64,000 bases of DNA, from contig CM055105.1 in the NCBI GenBank assembly GCA_029204225.1, forward strand, positions 50,852,745-50,916,744, in the 5' to 3' direction. Positions within the stretch are counted from its first letter, which is position 1. Every line of letters begins with the position of its first letter. The stretch is from Diphasiastrum complanatum. Its lineage: Eukaryota > Streptophyta > Lycopodiopsida > Lycopodiales > Lycopodiaceae. Positions 43,330 to 54,607 of the stretch are shown in pieces. The notes under the pieces are model-generated. The model ran no database searches. It was not told the origin of the DNA and saw nothing but the letters and a program-made list of their open reading frames with translations. Position numbers and translations under genes: made by a program.

Positions 43330-44017
43330 TGTGAAAAGTAGCCTATTTTGGCAAATCTAGCCATGTAGAACTTTATAAATATTGTGTATAATTGGGTTCC
43401 ACACATGGAAGACCAAGATGCCACGTGGCAACCCACTCCTAATGTAGGTTAGGTCAAGTCAAGAGAGCTGGTCATGTCTATTTGGTGGTCATCCCTATTT
43501 TATAGGACCTACACCTAAGTTTAAGGTGAAAAATTGACCAACTAGCTATCTACCAAGCATAACTATAGGATCTAGACTAGGGTTTCATTTTAGGGCAAGG
43601 AGAGTGACTTAACTTCCTTATTACATGCTGGAAATCCACCTAACTTCAAGTAGGAAGTCAAATTTTCTATATATTCCCTCTCTCCATAGTGAGAAGATAG
43701 AATAATTTTGTGAGACATTGGTGACTTGAGTTTCTACTCTCATGTACATTGGTTTTTTATGATCCATATGAAGCCAACACTTTGAAGACTTCAAACTTAG
43801 CTTGTAGGCCGTACTACAGCCTGTGGTACACATGTGCCAACTCGGATTTGTGTCAATGATCTGTATTTTCATTATCAATGCTTGTTGTTTGTGAACCTGC
43901 CAATCTAGATCAAGTTTTTGGTAACTAGTTTTTTGATAGATTGGTAAGCAGGCACATAATAACACTTGTGGATCTTTTAAGATCCATTTTTGGTCCCCAA
44001 AGTACTGTACTTTCACA
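43330..44017 (+). repeat. 3' LTR (A2)
   Basis: TGTGAAAAGTAGCC to CTTTCACA, 688 bp, preceded by the polypurine tract GAGGAGGAG (43321-43329). Confidence 0.88.
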
Positions 44018-45204
44018 CTTTGTCATTCAATTCACGAAGCAACGGACACATCATTTGTGCTTATGTATATGTATGTTATAAAAAAGGTTCTTTTTTTATT
44101 TATTACAATGTGTAAACTTGATGATAATGTAATAAGGCATGGAATCGAGTAGACTACCCCAGTACCAAGTTCAATCGCAAATACAGTATGACATGGATAG
44201 GTCTTGCTTGTTTGAGAACTATATCTAGTATTCAAAAGAGAATAATAAATAACATTTTTTTCAAAAGTAAGTAGATCCAGTAGTTAATAGAGAATTTTTA
44301 CTCACTAGCATTTAAAATTGTATTATGGATTGTTTTTCATCCTCATACATAGTTTACAAAGACAATTTTACATATAAATCTTGCATGACAATTTCGATTA
44401 CAATGCCTCTCTAAATGACGTGCATTGCAAAGGATTTAGATATTGTTAATAGATTTTTTGTTAGAAAGTGTTGTTGCTCACAGAAATGATATCAAATGAA
44501 AAATTAGAACATTAGAATATAAAAGCATGTTCCATGTTTTAGATTGTTTTTCAACATAATATACCCTAATTATGTTATGCCTTACTACATGCTCTAAAAA
44601 GGAATATAAATAGCATAATTGTAGTTACTACAACTTTCCTGTATGTGATGAACACAAAAATTACTATGTTAAATTGGCTACCCAAGCCAGAAATGTCATA
44701 CTTACAATGTAGGAGAATTTAAGCCAAGATGTAGATTAAATTCACTCGACTTGCTAGAATGTTTGTTTTAACAAAGAAGCCTCACTTGCTCATGTACTTA
44801 GCTATACATTTTTCAAACTTGGTACTTGAGGTGGCCTCTTGATTCTTTGTCTTGCAATTCACAAAGCAACAAGAGCATCATTCTTGTTTAGATACATTTA
44901 TAAGAAAGATTGAAAAAATAGTTTCAAAATGGAGTTCATTCAATCCTTTGAAAAATGTTACGATTTTTTATTTTTTAATTTAAATGTGTTAACTTGATGA
45001 TAACGTAAGACATGGAATCGAGTGGACTACCCCAGCACCAAGTTGAATTGCAAAATATAGCATGACATGGGTAGGTCGACCTTCTTTGAAAAATATATCT
45101 AGCATCTCAAAGACAATAATGAACAACAATGTTTAATAAAAACAAAAAGTTGATCCATTAGTTAGTAGGAAATTTAAGCTCACTAATAGTAAATTTGTGT
45201 TGTG
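44018..45204. repeat. Old satellite (block 3)
   Basis: Landmarks GGAATCGAGTAGACTACCCCAG (about 44141) and GGAATCGAGTGGACTACCCCAG (about 45013) are 870 bp apart. It ends at GTGTTGTGG, where the truncated LTR of element E begins. Confidence 0.78.
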
Positions 45205-45663
45205 GTTTTGTCCAAGTGTCAGTTTTGCATGATGAATCATCATATGACAAAGCACCTTCACACATGTGGGATCAGAGGGACTATCAGTACCACGAGCTCC
45301 CACTTATTGTACATATAGAGCCACATTTGGCCATACTCATTGTGAGACACCAATCTTGGATTTGGAAGCAATTTTGAGTGATTCTCTCCATTTGTCCACA
45401 TTTGTTTTGATTGTTTTGAGGTTCTATCAATGTGTACTTGATTTTCAGGTTGGAGTCTGTACTCAAACAATGTTTCACACGTGTGAAACCAGAAATTACA
45501 CTTACCTTCAATTAATGATTGTTCTTGTTAGGATTTTGTGTCTAGAATTGATCTAGATTGATCTTAATCTGAAGTAGATTGATAGATCAAGTAATATGAC
45601 AGCCAATCCCTCTTGAGGATCAGATTAGGATCCAATCTTGGTCCTTTTTGTTTTTTTTCCACA

Positions 45664-45675
45664 TGGTATTAGAGC
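45664..45675 (+). promoter_or_regulatory. Primer-binding site, copy 1 (element E)
   Basis: TGGTATTAGAGC, one mismatch to the tRNA-Met site. It lies in the first copy of the 931-bp duplication. Confidence 0.85.
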
Positions 45676-46588
45676 CTAGTACAAGAGGTTTTGTTGAAAT
45701 TGATAGGGTTAATCCAAATCAAAGCCAAAATTACCAGTTTTTTGGAATCTAGTCAAATTTTGTGTAGCGAGTTGGATTTGATAGATATCCTCAAAATTTT
45801 TGGTCCAGATCTTGTTGTGGGCTGTAGGAACCTTTTTCACACGTGTGAGACCATACAGCTCCGATTTTGGCTGAGAAAATTCAAAAATTTGTACAATTTG
45901 ACTCACATACCCAATTTAAGTGATTTTTGGTGCAAAATCAAGCATTTTTTATAGTGAATCTAATACTTTGATTAGTTCTTGGATTAGATCAGACAAAAAA
46001 CTAAATTGAATCTGGAAATAGGTGCATTAATTGATCTTCTCTGATTTTTGGAGTGTATGTTGAAGTTAAGAGAGATAAAGTTGATCCATTAGTTAGTAGG
46101 AAATTTAAGCTCACTAATAGTAAATTTGTGTTGTGGTTTTGTCCAAGTGTCAGTTTTGCATGATGAATCATCATATGACAAAGCACCTTCACACATGTGG
46201 GATCAGAGGGATTATCAGTACCACGAGCTCCCACTTATTGTATATATAGAGCCACATTTGGCCATACTCATTGTGAGACACCAATCTTGGTTTTGGAAGC
46301 AATTTTGAGTGATTTTCTCCATTTGTCTACATTTGTTTTGATTGTTTTGAGGTTCTATCAATGTGTACTTGATTTTCAGGTTGGAGTCCGTACTCAGACA
46401 GTGTTTCACACGTGTGAAACCATAAAGTACACTTACCTTCAATTAATGATTGTTCTTGTTAGAATTTTGTGTCTAGAATTGATCTAGATTGATCTTAATC
46501 TGAAGTAGATTTATAGTAATCTGACAACCAATCCCTCTTGAGGATCAGATTAGGATCCACTCTTGGTCCTTTTTGTACTTTTTCCACA

Positions 46589-46600
46589 TGGTATCAGAGC
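46589..46600 (+). promoter_or_regulatory. Primer-binding site, copy 2 (element E)
   Basis: Perfect TGGTATCAGAGC in the second copy. This is the one next to the leader and ORF. Leader 46601-48262 has no long frame. Confidence 0.88.
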
Positions 46601-48262
46601 CTAGTACAAGAGGTTTTGTTGAAATTGATAGGGTTAATCCAAATCAAAGCAAAAATCACCAGTTTTTTGGAAACTAGTCAAATTTTGTGTAGCGAGTTGG
46701 ATTTGATAGATATCCTCAAAATTTCTGGTCCAGATCTTGTTGTGGTCTGTAGGAACTCTTTTCACATGTGTGAGGCCATACAGCTCCGATTTTGGCTGAG
46801 AAAATTAAAAAATTTGTACAATTTGACTCACATACCCAATTTGAGTGATTTTTGGTGCAAAATCAAGCATTTTCTATAGAGAATCTAATCCCTTGATTAG
46901 TTCTTGGATTAGATCAGCCAAGAAATTAAATTTGAAGCTTGAAATAGATGCATTAATTGATCATCTCTGATTTTTTGAGTGTATGTTGAAGTTAAGAGAG
47001 ATTTTGCTAAAGATCATAGATTAAGGAGTGATATGCAAGGTGAGAGGTTGAAATCCCTTGTACCATCACTCTAGATTTGTTCAAGAGTGATAGGTTCAAG
47101 TTTAGAAGCATCATTTTGCAAGAAAACATCTTTGGATCTGTCCTCCAAGTGAAACCTTTGAGAGTTTCTAGTGCATATAGAGCATATGCAAATCTTTTGT
47201 AGAATTTGACATAGATTGGCTTCAATTGAGAGTTCTAGAAAAGAGATTGAGATCCAAGTAATATTGATCAACCCTAATCAAATTGTTTGAGTAATTGTAA
47301 GGTTTTAAAAGAGTCATTAAGGTGTCTATGACAAATGTGTAGAGAGATATCCAATTTTCTAAGAGTTCCTTCCTTTGTAGAGGGCAAGATCTAGAAGCTC
47401 ATTATGTGTTGTCATTGGTGAAAAATTTGTCTTCTCCTATGTGATCACATCTTTCTAAGTGGCATTAGCTCTTTGAAGCACAATATCTTAGTGAGAAAAA
47501 TCACAACTTTTGATTTTGAATTTCATTCCAAGTCTTAAAAGGTAGAGTAATTGGTGGAATCCAATAGGAGTGATTGAATTCAATTTGTTGAGCTAAAATT
47601 GACATAGTATGTATGAAACTCAAATTAGTTCTATTCAGTTTTCTTTGTGAGAGTGTGAGGGTCAATTTTTGATCCCATTGGATGTCTAGAATGAGGAGGA
47701 GTCCATATTTGAGTATTCATTCATGGTTGAGATCTTTGTGAATCTCTAGTTGTCTAATTTTTAAGCTATGTGAAAAATTGGTTGTATAGTTTGTTTTCAA
47801 ATCAAATCAAATTCATTCTAGATCTCAAGAGTGAGATTATTTGGATCAAGAGTGAGTCCAAAAGAAGTGATTAAGTTTGATTTTAATGTATTTGAAACAA
47901 AACCCATCTTTTGTTCAAGAATCTCAAGTGTTGAGAGAACTAGTCAAGTGAAAAGGAAAATCTAGGTGTCAAATCTTCTTCATATCCATTTCAACTTTCA
48001 AAAGGAAGAGTCATTGGTATTTGATGAGTCCAATAGGAGATTGGATCTAATTTCTTTAGTGATTTGATTCAAAAATTTTGTGCTTTTGTCTTAGTGATCA
48101 AAGCAAAGTTTCCAAGTGACTAGTCATTACTGTGAAGATTGATTCTTAGGTTTGTGAGCTAGATCTTTTGTAGATCCTTCTAGATTGTTGAAGATTTTCA
48201 AATCTAGTCTCTTGAAAGTCACAATTTACATTTGTGGAATCGTATCACAGGTTTTTATTCAC

Positions 48263-50131
48263 ATGACATCAATAGGTGGCAACCTATTGAAGGAAAGAAA
48301 GGATCCTAAGTGCAACCTTTGTGGCAAGGGAGGATATATTTTCTCAAGATGCTACAAAACGAAGACCAATCCATCCAGGGAGAACCAAGGCAAGGGGGCC
48401 GAGGTGAAGGATGGAGCTTCAATTTCGAAATGCAAATACAAGAAGGACAAGTCCAAGGAAAGGTATTTCCTTTGTGGAAAGGTGAATGAGGCTTGGAGTC
48501 TCATAAGGACTTGCAAGATTTGTCTTCAAGAGTCCATCACAACACATGTCAAATCTTTTGAAATTTTTCATTTGGAAGTGCATTGTTTAGTTCAAGATGC
48601 AAAGATAGATGTCACTTTCATGAAAGTAACTTGGATTTACTTTATGTCCTTGGAAAGTATTTTGCTTGGAACTTTAGATAAGTTCAAACTTACTGTTATG
48701 ATCCAAGAGAAATCAATCAAGAATAAGGAGCATCAGTCACAAAATGAAAATAGTTTCATTTATGCTCTCATGTCAACTTATGAAGATCTATTTTGCTCTG
48801 AAGGGATTTTTGTATCTCAAAGGTGGCTTAAGGCAATACTAGTTGAGTGTGATGCCTTAAAGTATAGCAAAGCATGTTTTCCTTGTAAGCTTACATTAGT
48901 TATGAAGTCAAGGAAATGGAAATGTCTTCATAATGTAAATTCTTTTAGTTTCAATAAGATCATGAATGATGTGTTCATTCATAAAGATGAAAATTGTAAG
49001 TTTTCAATCTTAAAGACAAGTTGTAAACTTCTTATGAGAATAAGTGAAGCATCCAAAGTGGACACTTATATCCATAAGCAAGTAGTTAGCCTTATTGAGA
49101 TGGAAATACCTTTTGATTTCAATATTGAAAAAATCATGCCAAGTTGTGGTGATTTTTGGACTTATGGTTCTAGCATAAGTAATCTTGATAATCATAGGAA
49201 GTGCATATTGAATAATCATACTTGTTGTGATCATTATGAGACATGGAAGTTTAGGATTTCCATAAAAAAGGAGCACCATGAAGAGGATCTTAAGGAGTCA
49301 TCTCAAGGTTCAAAAGTGCCAAGGATTGAGGAGGAGAATCCTTCTCAAGGTTCAAGTGTGCCAAGGATTGAGGAGGAGAGACCTTCTCGAATTGTGATTC
49401 CAAAAATAAGCTCAAGAAATATGGTTGAATCCATGTGGCTCACATTTCAAGGGAAAGAGGAGCATATCTCATGTGGTATACATCTCATACTTACTTCTCT
49501 TATGTCATTTGATAAATCAATTTGCTTTAGTGAGATCGTTGCATCTCAAAATTGGAGTAAAGCCATAGTAGTTGAGTATGAAGTCTCCCTTGAGAATGTA
49601 GATGATGTTCTTAAAAGGTTGAAATTGATTTTAAATCAATTAGAAAGCAAATGGCTATTTCATCAAATGTATGCTCTTGAGTCATGTAAGAGCAAAAGTG
49701 ATTTGTTCACTCATAGTTTGAAAATTTGTATTGAGGCAAATTGTAAACTCTTTATGAGAGTAAGTGAATCATCTTCTAAAGACACTTATCTCCATAATAA
49801 AGTATTTAGCCTCATTGGATCTGAACTTAGCATGGTAAACAAGCATGAAGATGTAATGCAAACACTTTGTTATTATAGCATGCATAGTCTTGCCAATTTG
49901 GATGAGCTAGATCGTGGTAGCATGATGTTAGATCTTTTTGATCCTAATAAATTAAGAAGAAGACTTTATTTTCTCATGGAGGTGCATGCACATGAAGAAG
50001 GAGCAAGCCTCAAGGTCAAGCATCTACGTGAAATTTGGAAGGGATCAATTTTGGAGGTGCTCAGATGGTGCAAAGCTCTCAAGCTCATCAAAGATATCAA
50101 CATCAAAGAAGCACTATCATGGATATGGTGA
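48263..50131 (+). CDS. Novel 622-aa ORF of a copia-derived non-autonomous element
   Basis: I chose ATG 48263 because MTSIGGNLL mirrors the gag starts of R1 and element D; the frame is open further upstream without ATG. Gag is shortened so that the start is close to a zinc knuckle CNLCGKGGYIFSRC with Tyr replacing His, and a second, degenerate knuckle (YFLCGK). A region of about 150 residues occurs twice: once with QRWLKAILVECDAL...CKLLMRISEASKVDTYIHKQV, and again with QNWSKAIVVEYEVS...CKLFMRVSESSSKDTYLHNKV. Between them SQGSKVPRIEE repeats. Each copy begins like the copia pre-RT segment and linker, then diverges; no polymerase motif follows. A1 and A2 carry the same domain. Function unknown; staying open over 1.8 kb amid decayed elements argues for recency or selection. 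Confidence 0.72.
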   Translation: MTSIGGNLLKERKDPKCNLCGKGGYIFSRCYKTKTNPSRENQGKGAEVKDGASISKCKYKKDKSKERYFLCGKVNEAWSLIRTCKICLQESITTHVKSFEIFHLEVHCLVQDAKIDVTFMKVTWIYFMSLESILLGTLDKFKLTVMIQEKSIKNKEHQSQNENSFIYALMSTYEDLFCSEGIFVSQRWLKAILVECDALKYSKACFPCKLTLVMKSRKWKCLHNVNSFSFNKIMNDVFIHKDENCKFSILKTSCKLLMRISEASKVDTYIHKQVVSLIEMEIPFDFNIEKIMPSCGDFWTYGSSISNLDNHRKCILNNHTCCDHYETWKFRISIKKEHHEEDLKESSQGSKVPRIEEENPSQGSSVPRIEEERPSRIVIPKISSRNMVESMWLTFQGKEEHISCGIHLILTSLMSFDKSICFSEIVASQNWSKAIVVEYEVSLENVDDVLKRLKLILNQLESKWLFHQMYALESCKSKSDLFTHSLKICIEANCKLFMRVSESSSKDTYLHNKVFSLIGSELSMVNKHEDVMQTLCYYSMHSLANLDELDRGSMMLDLFDPNKLRRRLYFLMEVHAHEEGASLKVKHLREIWKGSILEVLRWCKALKLIKDINIKEALSWIW

Positions 50132-50271
50132 TTTCAGATCATCATCAAGCTCATTGGCTGATATTCACATCTTTTGAACCAGCAAAGACCAATTAAGCCC
50201 ATGCAGTCAAGTTCAAGATCATCATCTTTTCCATCAAGCTAGATTTACCAAGCTAGATTTTTGAGGAGGAG

Positions 50272-51103
50272 TGTGAAAAATGCAAAAATAAGCTTGGTAG
50301 AGGCCAAAAAACTTGTATATAGATAAACACACATGTGTGGAGCCAATTCCCACGTGTGAAAATAGTGTAGTTTTCATGTACCATAATCATATAGGTTGTA
50401 CATATGATTTAATTCTAGTTCTAGTGGCCAAAAAGGCCAAAAACTAGTTTTCTAGACATATGACACATGGCATCAATCTATTGATTGCATGAGCCACATC
50501 CTTTGGTTAGGTGTCATATCACATGTGTACAGGACGGCTCACACGTGTGGAATAAGCTGAAGTAGGAAAATTTTGACTTCTAGAAGATTTCCAAGTAGAT
50601 CTCCATATAGAAGTAAAATGGACCAAAAGTGCTCAAAATAGAAGGTTTTGTCCAAGTGTCAGTTTTGCATGATGAATCATCATATGACAAAGCACCTTCA
50701 CACATGTGGGATCAGAGGGATGATTAGTACCACTAGCTCTCACTTATTGTATATATAGAACCACATTTGGCCATAATCATTGTGAGACACCAATCTTGGT
50801 TTTGAAAGCAATTTTGAGTGATTCTCTCCATTTGTCTACATTTGTTTTGATTGTTTTGAGGTTCTATCAATGTGTACTTGATTTTCAGGTTGGAGTCCGT
50901 ACTCAGACAGTGTTTTACATGTGTGAAACCAGAAAGTACACTTACCTTCAATTAATGATTGTTCTTGTTAGGATTTTGTGTCTAGAATTGATCTAGATTG
51001 ATCTTAATCTGAAGTAGATTGATAGATCAAGTAATCTGACAACCAATTTCTCTTGAGGATCAGATTAGGATCCACTCTTGGTCCTTTCTGTACTTTTTCC
51101 ACA
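50272..51103 (+). repeat. 3' LTR (element E)
   Basis: Complete, 832 bp, TGTGAAAAATGC...TTTTTCCACA. Other copies of the family are at 20554-21385 (solo) and 16361-17158 (minus). It carries three CACA(T/C)GTGTG-type palindromes. Confidence 0.9.
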
Positions 51104-52008
51104 CATGAGTGTCAGCCAAGAATTAGATTGAATTTAGTGGATGCACTAGAATGTTTCTGTAGCAAACAAGCTTCACTTGCTCATGCACTTTGCAATACAA
51201 TTATCAAACTTGGTACTTGAGGTAGCCTCTTGATTCTTTGTCTTGCAATTCACGAAGCAACCAAAACATCTTTCGTCTTTAGGTGAATGTTATAACAAAC
51301 ATTAGAAAATATGATCAAATTGAAATTTATTAATATCATTTCCAAATGATGATGTTTTGTATTTACCTATTAGAATGTTAATGTTAGCTTGCTGATAATG
51401 TAAGTCATGGAATCGAGTAGACTATCCCAGCACCAAGTTCAATTGTAGAATATAGCATGACATGGATAGGTCTAACTTGTTTGAGAAATATATCTAGTAT
51501 TCAAAAGATAATAATCAATAGAGATTTACTAAAAAATAAGTAGATCCAATAGTTAGTAGAGGACGTTTACTCACTATCATGATAATTTTATTGTAGATCT
51601 TTTTCCATCCTCGAACATCTATCACAAAGAAAATTTTACTTATAAATCTTCCATAACAATTTAGGTTACAATGTGTCACTAAATGATGTGCATTGCAAAG
51701 AATTTCAAAATTGTTAAAAGATTTTTTGGTTAGAAATTGTTCTTGCTCACAAATATGATATCTAAAAGAAACGTATAATCTCAAAATATAAAAACCAATC
51801 GCATCTTTTAGATTTTCTATCCACATCATATACCCTAATTGTGTTATGCCTTACTACATTCTGTACATAGATATATAGAAGTATTATGTTGTAGTCACTA
51901 CCACTTCCTTGTATGCGATGAATGCACAAAATAATGTCTTAAACTTGCTACCCAACCAGAAATGTCATACTACAATGTAGGACAAAGTAGCCAAAATTAC
52001 ATTCAATT
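51104..52008. repeat. Old satellite (block 4)
   Basis: It continues satellite landmarks (GGAATCGAGTAGACTATCCCAG at about 51409, AAATGATGTGCATTGCAAAG at about 51680) up to the start of the tandem array. No gene. Confidence 0.78.
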
Positions 52009-52744
52009 CACACGAGTTGCCAGAATGTTTCTCTAACAAACAAGCTTACTTGCTCATGTACTTAGCTATAGAATTTTCAAACTTGGTACTTGAGGTAGCC
52101 TCTTGATTCTTTGTCTTTCAATTCAAAAAGCAAGGGACACATCATTTGTGCTTATGTATTTGTATGTTATAAAAAGGTTATATATTTATTTATTAGAATG
52201 TGTTAACTTGATGATAATGTAATAAGGCATGGAATCGAGTAGACTACCCCAGTACCAAGTTCAATTGCAAATATAGTATGACATGGATAGGTCTTGCTTG
52301 CTTGAGAACTATATGAATATTGCATGACATGCATAGGTCGAGCTTGTTTGAGAAATATATTCACCATCTCGTAGAGAATAATCAATAACAATGTTAAAAA
52401 AAAGTAGTTCCAATACTTAGTAGAAAATTTATGCTCACTAACATCAAATTTGTACTGTGGATTTTTTGTCCATTCTCAAATTTCATTCGCAAAAAAATTT
52501 GACTTATTAATCTTGCATGACAATTTATGTCATACTTCCTCACTATGATGTGCATTGCAAAGGATCTAAATATTGGTGAAAGATGTTTTGTTAGAAACTA
52601 CTCTTAGTCACAAACATGATATCGAAAGAGAAAGTAGAATGTCAGGATATCAAAATTGTTAAATGCAAGTAAATATGCAACAACATGAATGAATCTAGAT
52701 TAACAAAAACATGTTTTGAAACGTGTACAAAATGACCCCATGAA

Positions 52745-54008
52745 ATATTGGACGAGTATAAATCAAATGAGTAATGCTCGAAGGAGGCTTGGTTGTGGCA
52801 TAAATAAATTGAAAGTCAAGACATGTAGGATAAGCATTAGCAAGGGCATCAATGAAGTGGGATGAATAATTGTAAGTGCAAGTACACAGGCCAAGAAATG
52901 GGATAGAGCATATGCATCGGCATTATTTTTTCCACAACGATAATGAAGATCATAATGAAATGTTTGATAAAACTACATCCAGCAGACTATCAATCCCTAA
53001 GTGTCTTCTGAGAATGCAATTATTGAAGAGACCGTTGATTAAGATGAAGGTCAAAAGAGACATGTCTAAAGCAATGGTGCCATTTTTTCAAAGCATTGAC
53101 AAAGCAAGCAATTTTGTTTCATGCATACAATAGCATGTTTCATAAAAACATAAATGATACCCCAACAGGGTGACAAAGAATAGCACCAACACCAACAACA
53201 CTGGCGTCAATCTCAACAAATTACTTATGATCAAAATTTGGTAGAGCTAACACAGGACGTTATTGAATGACTCTTGATAAATAATTGTTCAATGAAAAAT
53301 AGATTCCTTTTATAACAACACATGTCAAGAATAGACTTATGTAAATGTGTAGCAAGATTGAGAAACATTTGAACCTCATGGACGTGGTGGCAGCAAATTT
53401 GGAACGTTTCACACATATAAATCGAGCAAAAGCCAAAAAACCAAAAAATTGATAAGCAATTCCTAGATCTAACAGACATTTGTTCTTAGAAACAAAAAGA
53501 ACACTTGGATTGTTTGGCATAAAGCAAGTGTGATCATAAGACTTCAAAAACCAAGGATAAATGAAGAATATGAGACTAACAGTTGTGACTAAAAACTAGA
53601 ATTTATCAAAATAAAGTAGCATGCAAACATCAATGAGAAATCAAAAGATTTTACTCATGACGTTTTGGAAAGTAGCATGCCCAATAAAAATGTCAAAAGC
53701 TAAAACACAAAATTCTTATAACCAAAAATGTACAAAAATCAATCTTCTACATGTCACCTAGGTGAATACAAATCTAATGATAACCTCTACAAAGATCAAT
53801 TTTAGAAAGATAGAAGCTGTATCCAGGTGGTCAAATAGGTCATCTATGTCGGGAATAGGATATTTATTTCAAATAGTAAGACGACTAAGAGCACCATAAT
53901 CAATACAAAGACGATTTGTACTGTCTTTTTTATCCACAAGCAAAACAAGAGTGTGATATAGAGTTTGACTAGGCTGGGCAAGGCCTTGAGCTAAAAGATA
54001 AAAAATGC
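52745..54008 (-). pseudogene. Ty3/gypsy RT-RNase H pseudogene, unit 1
   Basis: On the minus strand, RT block LLVDKKDSTNRLCIDYGALS (53881-53945) is followed by NKYPIPDIDDLFDHLDTAS (about 53815-53872). These match the VKKKDG..R.C.DYR.LN and NKYPIP.IDDL.D.L signatures of Ty3/gypsy RT. Next come the thumb-like VFEVL.SHLLYAKQSKCSF, RNase H EIDASVVGVGAILCHPVG (about 53164-53224), and GKNNADAYALSH (52890-52945), corresponding to GK.N..ADALSR. Stops and frame changes are frequent, and the YMDD-type centre has been lost. Plus-strand frames here (for example 52876-53133) are shadows. Confidence 0.82.
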
Positions 54009-54180
54009 CACTGATTAATTAATTAATTAAATGCTATGGTCCTCCCCAAAGAAATAAATAAACTCCCTATTTAATTCTAGTTTTTTTGGCTTTTTTGGGT
54101 CTTTTTTTGGCATTTTTTTAGGTTGTTTTGGGGTGTGGGAACTTTTAAAAATAAATAATTAATTAATTAACGATTGTAGG

Positions 54181-54272
54181 GTTCACCACGGTTCACCCTT
54201 AAAATGTCTGAGAACCGTACGGTTCACTGTACGGTTCTGAGAACCATGGTGAACCGCTCAAGGTTCTCAATT
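54181..54272. repeat. GGTTCA/GAACC palindrome cluster in unit 1
   Basis: A perfect 14-bp palindrome GAACCGTACGGTTC (54212-54225) lies among GGTTCACC, TGTACGGTTC, GAACCATGGTGAACC and CAAGGTTCTC phrases in both orientations. The cluster recurs in each unit (about 56832, 59527 and 62173). It is flanked on the 5' side by two TAATTAATTAA runs. Confidence 0.85.
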
Positions 54273-54466
54273 CTATGTTAAGCATATAGAATATTTTGTT
54301 ATTGAAACAAAATCTAACATTTTTCTTTATTGACTGTACTATTTACTGCAGACTATAAATCTGTAATAATATGTTAAACATATAGAATATTTTGTTATTG
54401 AAACAAAATCTAACATTTTCCTTTATTGACTGTACTACTTACTACAGACTATAAATCTGTAAATTA
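54272..54466 (+). repeat. ~95-bp internal tandem duplication in unit 1
   Basis: ATGTTAAGCATATAGAATAT and ATGTTAAACATATAGAATAT head two consecutive copies that run to CAGACTATAAATCTGTAA. Present in every unit. Confidence 0.88.
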
Positions 54467-54555
54467 TTATAGACTCTAAAAATATGAGTTTTACTGCAGA
54501 CCATAAAGCATATAGTCATATTTAACTGTGTTAAACAGTCATGATAAATAAATGT

Positions 54556-54558
<3 letters not shown>

Positions 54559-54605
<47 letters not shown>
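54559..54605. repeat. (TA)n microsatellite, unit 1
   Basis: 47 bp of alternating TA. Counterparts are 57209-57301 (93 bp), 59905-59951 (47 bp) and 62556-62618 (63 bp). The Tyr/Ile frames read through these tracts are artefacts. Confidence 0.95.

Positions 54606-54607
<2 letters not shown>

Larger units (their letters stand above)
40880..44017 (+). mobile_element. Copia-like non-autonomous element A2 with 5-bp target duplication
   Basis: 5' LTR (40880-41356, internally shortened), gag/protease remnant, nested solo LTR, domain remnant, polypurine tract and 3' LTR (43330-44017, 688 bp). Both ends are flanked by CTTTG (40875-40879 and 44018-44022), and the flanks rejoin into a continuous satellite phrase (GATTCTTTG + TC.TTCAATTCAC), so this is a clean insertion. 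The primer site and most of gag are deleted. CTTTG also follows the 5' LTR at 41357-41361. Confidence 0.88.
45149..47010 (+). repeat. 931-bp tandem duplication of LTR end, primer site and leader
   Basis: 45149-46079 and 46080-47010 are direct copies with few differences. Each contains 56 bp of satellite, the same truncated LTR (from TTTTGTCCAAGTG), a primer site and the first ~410 bp of leader. Because the satellite-LTR junction is copied too, the duplication came after the LTR was truncated. Confidence 0.9.
45205..51103 (+). mobile_element. Non-autonomous copia-like element E
   Basis: Truncated 5' LTR (duplicated), leader, one open 622-codon frame, polypurine tract GAGGAGGAG (50263-50271) and complete 3' LTR (50272-51103, 832 bp). 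There is no integrase, YVDD or RNase H, so mobility would need proteins of an autonomous partner. R1, which shares its LTR and encodes gag, protease and integrase, is the kind of partner expected. Confidence 0.87.

Noticed and set aside
45266-46487. Small frames within 45195-46490 on both strands
   Set aside because: They lie inside family E LTR copies and appear twice only because of the 931-bp duplication.
52876-53133. 85-codon plus-strand frame repeated in every array unit, and the 82/95-codon minus-strand frames
   Set aside because: The plus-strand frame is antisense to the gypsy RNase H relic. The minus-strand frames are out-of-phase or partial readings of the same relic. Their repetition only reflects the tandem array.
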